From: Microbacterium karelineae
GTDB lineage: Bacteria > Actinomycetota > Actinomycetes > Actinomycetales > Microbacteriaceae
Assembly: GCF_009745985.1 (NCBI RefSeq)
Contig: NZ_WFIX01000190.1
Location: forward strand, 62,001 to 126,000
DNA length: 64,000 bases
Reading direction: 5' to 3'
Position numbers and translations under genes: made by a program. This document shows positions 58,874 through 64,000 of this stretch, one piece after another (position 1 is the first letter of the stretch; every line of letters starts with the position of its first letter). The notes beneath the pieces are model-generated. The model did no database searches. It had not been told where the DNA came from and worked only from the letters and a program-made list of their open reading frames with translations.

Positions 58874-60205
58874 ATGCCACTCACCTCAACGCCCTCCACC
58901 GCGGCGCCCGACGACCTCACGGCCTCTCTCGCCGAAGTCGACCCGGAGGTCGCCCGGAGCATCGACGCCGAGCTGCACCGCCAGCGATACGGCCTCGAGA
59001 TGATCGCCTCGGAGAACCACACGTCCTCGGCGGTCATGCAGGCGCAGGGATCCGTGCTGACCAACAAGTACGCCGAGGGATACCCCGGGCGGCGCTACTA
59101 CGGCGGCTGCGAGCACGTCGACGTCGTCGAGCAGCTCGCGATCGACCGGCTGAAGAGCCTGTTCGACGCGCAGTTCGCGAACGTGCAGCCGCACTCGGGC
59201 GCGCAGGCCAACGCCGCCGTCATGCACGCGCTCCTCTCGCCGGGCGACACCATCCTCGGCCTGGATCTGGCCCACGGGGGCCACCTCACGCACGGGATGC
59301 GCCTCAACTTCTCGGGCAGGCTCTACGGGGTCGCCGCCTACGGCGTCGACGAGAGCACGCACCGCATCGATATGGACGCCGTCGCGCGACTCGCGCAGGA
59401 GCACCGCCCGCAGCTGATCATCGCGGGCTGGTCCGCCTATCCGCGCCACCTCGACTTCGCTCGCTTCCGGCAGATCGCCGACTCGGTCGGCGCCTATCTG
59501 ATGGTCGACATGGCCCACTTCGCCGGCCTCGTCGCCGCGGGCCTGCACCCCTCCCCCGTCCCGCACGCGCATGTGACGACGTCGACGACGCACAAGACGC
59601 TCGGCGGTCCGCGCGGGGGCATCATCCTCACGAACGATGCCGACATCGCGAAGCGCATCAACTCGGCCGTGTTCCCCGGCCAGCAGGGCGGCCCGCTCGA
59701 GCACGTCATCGCCGCCAAGGCGGTCGCGTTCCGGGCCGCCGCGTCGCCGGGGTTCGCCGACCGGCAACGGCGCACGCTCGCCGGGGCGCGGATCCTCGCC
59801 GACCGCCTCTCGCGCCCGGACGTCGCCTCGCGCGGCATCAGCCTCGTCACGGACGGCACCGACGTCCACCTGGTCCTCGTCGACCTCCGCGACTCGGCTC
59901 TCGACGGCAGGACGGGCGAGGACCTCCTCGCGAGGATCGACATCACGGTGAACCGGAATGCGGTCCCGTTCGACCCGCGCCCGCCGATGGTCAGCTCCGG
60001 GCTGCGGATCGGCACGCCCGCGCTCGCGACGCGCGGCTTCGACGAGGAGAGCTTCGAAGAGGTCGCGGACATCATCGCGGAGGTGCTCATCGTCGGCGCC
60101 GACGGCGCGGACGCCGACGCGATCGAGCACCTGCGCGGCCGGGTCTCCGCCCTCGCCGCGGCACACCCCCTCTACCCGCAGCTCGCCGAGAAGGTCGGTC
60201 TCTGA
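58874..60205 (+). CDS. glyA: serine hydroxymethyltransferase
   Basis: The protein has 443 residues. [46 protein letters not shown] and [15 protein letters not shown] with the PLP lysine are diagnostic. It combines glycine and 5,10-methylene-THF into serine. GGGGAG precedes the ATG. Its stop shares a base with the soxB start. Here it likely uses methylene-THF made by sarcosine oxidase; a housekeeping copy may exist elsewhere. Confidence 0.95.
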   Translation: MPLTSTPSTAAPDDLTASLAEVDPEVARSIDAELHRQRYGLEMIASENHTSSAVMQAQGSVLTNKYAEGYPGRRYYGGCEHVDVVEQLAIDRLKSLFDAQFANVQPHSGAQANAAVMHALLSPGDTILGLDLAHGGHLTHGMRLNFSGRLYGVAAYGVDESTHRIDMDAVARLAQEHRPQLIIAGWSAYPRHLDFARFRQIADSVGAYLMVDMAHFAGLVAAGLHPSPVPHAHVTTSTTHKTLGGPRGGIILTNDADIAKRINSAVFPGQQGGPLEHVIAAKAVAFRAAASPGFADRQRRTLAGARILADRLSRPDVASRGISLVTDGTDVHLVLVDLRDSALDGRTGEDLLARIDITVNRNAVPFDPRPPMVSSGLRIGTPALATRGFDEESFEEVADIIAEVLIVGADGADADAIEHLRGRVSALAAAHPLYPQLAEKVGL

Positions 60206-61425
60206 TGGTCGCCGATGCGCTCCCCGAGCACCCGGACTTCCTCTGGCGCGACCCGGACCCGAAGCCGTCGTATGACGTCGTGATCGTCGGCGGCGGCGGA
60301 CACGGGCTCGCCACCGCGTACTACCTCGCAAGCGAATACGGCATCACGAACGTCGCCGTGCTCGAACGCTCCTGGCTCGCGGGCGGCAACATGGCCCGCA
60401 ACACGACGATCATCCGCTCCAACTATCTCTGGGACGAGAGCGCCGCGATGTACGAGACATCGCTGAAGCTCTGGGAGCAGCTGCCCGACGAGCTGGAGTA
60501 CGACTTCCTGTTCTCGCAGCGCGGTGTGCTGAACCTCGCCCACACGCTCGGCGATGTGCGGGAGTCGGTACGCCGCGTCGAGGCGAACAAGCTCAACGGC
60601 GTCGACGCCGAGTGGCTGACCCCGGAGCAGGTGAAGGAGGTCTGCCCGATCGTGAACATCGGCGACGACCTCCGCTACCCCGTGATGGGGGCGACGTATC
60701 AGCCGCGCGCCGGGATCGCCAAGCACGATCACGTCGCGTGGGCGCTGGCGCGGAAGGCCGACGAGCTCGGCGTCGATCTCATCCAGAACTGCGAGGTGAC
60801 GGGATTCCGCAAGGTCGGGAATCGCGTCGTCGGCGTGGAGACCACCCGCGGCAGCATCTCGACCGGGAAGGTGGCGCTCGCCGCGGCAGGGCATTCGTCG
60901 CAGCTCGCGGCGCTCGCCGGCTTCGACCTGCCCATCCAGTCACACCCGCTGCAGGCCCTCGTCTCCGAGCTGTTCGAGCCGGTGCATCCGACCGTCGTGA
61001 TGTCGAACCACGTGCATGTCTACGTCTCCCAGGCGCACAAAGGGGAGCTCGTGATGGGCGCCGGCATCGACCAGTACAACGGATACGGCCAGCGCGGGGC
61101 GCTGCACGTCATCGAAGAGCAGATGTCGGCGGCCGTCGAGCTGTTCCCGATCTTCTCCCGCGCGCACGTGCTGCGCACGTGGGCGGGGATCGTCGACACC
61201 ACGTTCGATGCCTCGCCGATCGTCTCGAAGACGCCGATCGATCAGCTCTACGTCAACTGCGGCTGGGGCACCGGCGGCTTCAAGGGCACGCCGGCCGCCG
61301 GTCTGAGCTTCGCCCACACGATCGCGCACGACGATCCTCATCCCCTGGCCCGCCCGTTCGCGCTCGAGCGCTTCGAGACCGGACATCTCATCGACGAGCA
61401 CGGCGCGGCCGCCGTCGCTCATTGA
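60205..61425 (+). CDS. soxB: sarcosine oxidase beta subunit
   Basis: The protein has 406 residues, the family length. The FAD loop [18 protein letters not shown] near residue 27 is followed by [18 protein letters not shown] and [15 protein letters not shown]. In the heterotetrameric enzyme this subunit binds FAD and the covalent FMN and oxidises sarcosine. The gene order glyA-soxB-soxD-soxA is that of known actinobacterial sarcosine operons. Confidence 0.93.
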   Translation: MVADALPEHPDFLWRDPDPKPSYDVVIVGGGGHGLATAYYLASEYGITNVAVLERSWLAGGNMARNTTIIRSNYLWDESAAMYETSLKLWEQLPDELEYDFLFSQRGVLNLAHTLGDVRESVRRVEANKLNGVDAEWLTPEQVKEVCPIVNIGDDLRYPVMGATYQPRAGIAKHDHVAWALARKADELGVDLIQNCEVTGFRKVGNRVVGVETTRGSISTGKVALAAAGHSSQLAALAGFDLPIQSHPLQALVSELFEPVHPTVVMSNHVHVYVSQAHKGELVMGAGIDQYNGYGQRGALHVIEEQMSAAVELFPIFSRAHVLRTWAGIVDTTFDASPIVSKTPIDQLYVNCGWGTGGFKGTPAAGLSFAHTIAHDDPHPLARPFALERFETGHLIDEHGAAAVAH

Positions 61426-61447
61426 CGTCACGACGAGGAACGCACAC

Positions 61448-61747
61448 ATGATGCTCATCGACTGCCCGAACTGCGGGCCCCGCGACGAGACCGAGTTCGC
61501 CTACGGCGGGCAGGCCCACGTCGCCTATCCGGACGACCCCTCGGCGCTGAGCGACGCCGAGTGGGCCCGCTACCTGTTCTACCGAGAGAACCCGAAGGGG
61601 CTCTTCGCCGAGCGCTGGGTGCACTCCGTCGGATGCCGCAAGTGGTTCAACGCCATCCGCGACACGGTGGACTACGAGTTCCGCGCCGTATATCCGATCG
61701 GCCAGGCGCCGCCCGAGATCACCCGCACCCAGGGAGACGCACGATGA
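61448..61747 (+). CDS. soxD: sarcosine oxidase delta subunit
   Basis: The protein has 99 residues. [15 protein letters not shown] with the CxxC zinc ligands, [19 protein letters not shown] and GCRKWFN are characteristic. The subunit binds zinc and stabilises the complex. It overlaps soxA by ATGA. ATG 61448 or ATG 61451 could start it. Confidence 0.93.
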   Translation: MMLIDCPNCGPRDETEFAYGGQAHVAYPDDPSALSDAEWARYLFYRENPKGLFAERWVHSVGCRKWFNAIRDTVDYEFRAVYPIGQAPPEITRTQGDAR

Positions 61748-64000
61748 CCGCCCCGCAGCACCGTCGCCTCACGGAGTCGCCGCACGCGCGCGTCGACCTC
61801 GCCCAGACGCGATCCTTCGCCCTCGACGGCGCCCCCCTCATGGGGGCCGCCGGCGACACCGTCGCGAGCGCGATGCTCGCGAGCGGGCGCACGCGCGTCG
61901 GCGACTCGCTCTACCTGGGCCGCCCGCGCGGGATCTTCGCCGCCGGCGTCGAAGAGCCGAACGCGCTCCTGGCCGTCGGTCGGCGACGCGCGGGAGAGGC
62001 GTCGGAGTCGATGCTGCCGGCGACGACCGTCGAGCTCGTCGAGGGCATGGATCTGCGCCTGCTGTCGGGGCTCGGCCAGCTCGACGACCAGACCGACGGG
62101 GCCTACTACGACCACAAGCACGTGCACACCGACGTGCTCGTCGTCGGGGCGGGCCCGGCAGGCCTGGCAGCGGCCCGCGAGGCCTCCCGCTCGGGGGCGC
62201 GGGTGATGCTCGTCGACGAGCGGCCCGCGGCCGGCGGCGCCCTGCTGTCGGACTCCCGATCCGAGATCGACGGCCTCCCCGCGCGCGAGTGGGTCGAGCA
62301 GGTCGTGAACGAACTGGACTGGGCGGAGGAGACCGCATATCTCCCGCGCACCGCGGCGATCGGCAGCTACGACGCGAACTACCTCGTCGCGGTCGAGCGC
62401 AGGACCGACCACCTGCGCGAGATCGGCGACGGCGTCTCCCGCGAACGTGTCTGGCATATCCGGGCGTCGCGTGTCGTGCTGGCGACCGGCGCCCACGAGC
62501 GCCAGATCGTCTTCGAGAACAACGACCGCCCCGGAATCATGCTCGCGGGCGCGGTGCGCACCTACCTGAACCAGTACGGCGTGCACATCGGAGATCGCGC
62601 CGTGGTCGCCACGACCGGCGACTCGGCGTACGACCTCGTCGAGGATCTCCTCGACATCGGCGCGGAGATCGCGGCGGTCATCGACTCGCGACCGGATCCG
62701 GGCCCGCGCGCCGCCGCCGTCGAATCGCGCGGCGTCGACGTGATCCGCGGCTCCGTCGTGGCCGACACGGAAGCCGGCGGCGACGGCTCGCTGAGCGCCG
62801 TGACCGTCTCGGGGATCGACGAGGATGGCTCGTTCGTCGGCGAGGTGCGGACCCTCGCGGCCGACCTTCTCGCGGTATCCGGCGGATGGACGCCGGTCAT
62901 CCACCTGCACTCGCAGCGTCAGCGCCAGCTGGGCTGGGACGACGAGCTCTCGGGCTTCGTCCCCGCGCACCCCGTGTCCGGCCAGCGGACCGCCGGCGCT
63001 CTGAACGGACGCCTCGACCTGCGCACGGCCCTCTCCGAGGGTGCGATGGCCGGCGCCGAGGCCGCAGGATCCACGGGCTTCCCTCGGAGCGCGGAGATCC
63101 CCGCCGCGGCCGAGGCGGACATCCGGCCGCCGCGCACGGTGTGGCTCGTGCCGTCCCTCCACGGCGACGACGCCGATGCCTACCGGCGGCACTTCGTCGA
63201 CCTGCAGCGCGACCAGACGGTCGCGGATGTGCTGCGGTCGACGGGGGCCGGCATGCGGTCGGTCGAGCACGTCAAGCGCTACACGTCGATCTCGACGGCG
63301 AACGATCAGGGCAAGACCAGCAGCCTTCCGCTGATCGGCGTCATGGCGCATGCGCTCGGCGTGAAGAACCCGCAGGGGATCGGGACCACGGCGTACCGCG
63401 CGCCGTACACCCCCGTGTCGTTCGCCGCGCTCGCGGGCCGCCGCCGTGGCCAGCTCTTCGATCCCGCGCGCGTGACGTCGGTCCACCCCTGGCACGTGCG
63501 TCATGGAGCGGAGTTCGAGGACGTCGGCCAGTGGAAGCGCCCGTGGTACTACCCTCAGGCGGGCGAGGACATGGATCAGGCGGTGCTGCGCGAGTGCGCG
63601 GCGGTGCGCGACTCGGTCGGATTCATGGACGCCACGACGCTCGGGAAGATCGAGATCCGCGGCGCCGACGCCGGCGAGTTCCTGAATCGCATCTACACGA
63701 ACGCCTTCAAGAAGCTCGCCCCGGGCAGGGCGCGCTACGGCGTGATGTGCGGTGCCGACGGGATGATCTTCGACGACGGCGTCACGCTGCGTCTCGACGA
63801 CGACCGCTACCTGATGACCACGACGACGGGCGGCGCCGCGAAGGTGCTGGACTGGCTCGAGGAATGGCTGCAGACGGAGTGGCCGGACCTCGACGTGAGC
63901 TGCACCTCCGTCACCGAGCAGTACGCCACGGTCGCTGTGGTCGGGCCGCGATCGCGCGATGTCATCGTGCGCCTCGCGCCCGACCTCGACGTGTCGAACG
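61744..64000 (+). CDS. soxA: sarcosine oxidase alpha subunit, C-terminus beyond window
   Basis: About 752 residues are visible and the frame is open to the last base; full-length proteins are about 950-1000. An N-terminal ferredoxin-like region ([19 protein letters not shown]) is followed by the NAD-binding fold ([18 protein letters not shown] near residue 138) and, after about residue 600, the GcvT-like THF domain ([20 protein letters not shown]). The subunit passes the methyl group to THF as methylene-THF. The gamma-subunit gene probably follows outside the window. Confidence 0.93.
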   Translation, partial: MTAPQHRRLTESPHARVDLAQTRSFALDGAPLMGAAGDTVASAMLASGRTRVGDSLYLGRPRGIFAAGVEEPNALLAVGRRRAGEASESMLPATTVELVEGMDLRLLSGLGQLDDQTDGAYYDHKHVHTDVLVVGAGPAGLAAAREASRSGARVMLVDERPAAGGALLSDSRSEIDGLPAREWVEQVVNELDWAEETAYLPRTAAIGSYDANYLVAVERRTDHLREIGDGVSRERVWHIRASRVVLATGAHERQIVFENNDRPGIMLAGAVRTYLNQYGVHIGDRAVVATTGDSAYDLVEDLLDIGAEIAAVIDSRPDPGPRAAAVESRGVDVIRGSVVADTEAGGDGSLSAVTVSGIDEDGSFVGEVRTLAADLLAVSGGWTPVIHLHSQRQRQLGWDDELSGFVPAHPVSGQRTAGALNGRLDLRTALSEGAMAGAEAAGSTGFPRSAEIPAAAEADIRPPRTVWLVPSLHGDDADAYRRHFVDLQRDQTVADVLRSTGAGMRSVEHVKRYTSISTANDQGKTSSLPLIGVMAHALGVKNPQGIGTTAYRAPYTPVSFAALAGRRRGQLFDPARVTSVHPWHVRHGAEFEDVGQWKRPWYYPQAGEDMDQAVLRECAAVRDSVGFMDATTLGKIEIRGADAGEFLNRIYTNAFKKLAPGRARYGVMCGADGMIFDDGVTLRLDDDRYLMTTTTGGAAKVLDWLEEWLQTEWPDLDVSCTSVTEQYATVAVVGPRSRDVIVRLAPDLDVSN

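Noticed and set aside
1-64000. tRNA, rRNA, CRISPR array, integrase or transposase
   Set aside because: I looked for cloverleaf ends, direct spacer-separated repeats and recombinase motifs by eye and saw none.

Overview
The window is very GC-rich (about 70%), almost fully coding, and uses GTG starts, ATGA/GTGA stop-start overlaps and LAXTG surface anchors. It carries many F420- and flavin-dependent luciferase-like (LLM) oxidoreductases. This points to an actinobacterium of the Microbacteriaceae, most likely Microbacterium or a close relative. The assignment is inferred from gene content; no rRNA or tRNA gene was seen. I saw no CRISPR array, prophage or insertion sequence.

Layout. 1-4.6 kb: the tail of an LAXTG surface protein, a TetR regulator with tandem operators facing a deazaflavin-type reductase and a quinone-oxidoreductase-like gene, then a second LAXTG surface protein. 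4.6-13.1 kb: an aldehyde dehydrogenase, a cytochrome b-like membrane protein, a decayed spot with two pseudogenes, nitronate monooxygenase, RlmN, an LLM enzyme and a non-canonical Nramp-like transporter. 13.2-16.1 kb: a thiamine-precursor ECF transporter (ykoEDC type) under a TPP riboswitch. 16.3-24.1 kb: a D,D-carboxypeptidase with a very long acidic N-terminus, a lactonase-like propeller, an aminotransferase, and NagZ, MurQ and a sugar kinase for cell-wall recycling. 24.1-32.5 kb: a heterodimeric ABC exporter, an LLM enzyme, a hydroxyisobutyryl-CoA hydrolase-like protein, an ABC ATPase without a permease, and two small unknowns. 32.7-39.7 kb: a tightly coupled six-gene F420 operon (FbiC, a Baeyer-Villiger-type monooxygenase, an FGD-like enzyme, CofC/FbiD, an inositol-phosphatase-family enzyme and an alkyltransferase-like protein). 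39.7-48.5 kb: two LLM enzymes, a SoxR-controlled MFS pump, PEP synthase with its regulatory kinase, and HemL.

48.5-64 kb is a one-carbon and amine catabolic region. Rightward, sdaA-glyA-soxB-soxD-soxA (cut by the window end) converts sarcosine to glycine, serine and pyruvate. Leftward, an AGCS symporter, an FAD amine-oxidase-like enzyme, a DapA-family lyase and an aldehyde dehydrogenase form an operon of unknown substrate. Beyond it a DmdA-like tetrahydrofolate demethylase is paired with formate-THF ligase. The two operons diverge from one intergenic region with recognisable promoters and a dyad operator.

The most unusual observations are these. FbiC has an intact CofG half, but the CofH half has lost about 14 residues that should carry the radical-SAM cysteines. 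Long inverted repeats lie in frame inside two neighbouring genes of that operon. The alkyltransferase homologue has PAHR in place of PCHR. The orphan amine-oxidase/DapA/ALDH operon may be an undescribed catabolic route. The hexamer GGATCC is dense in the left part and much sparser in the sarcosine operon.
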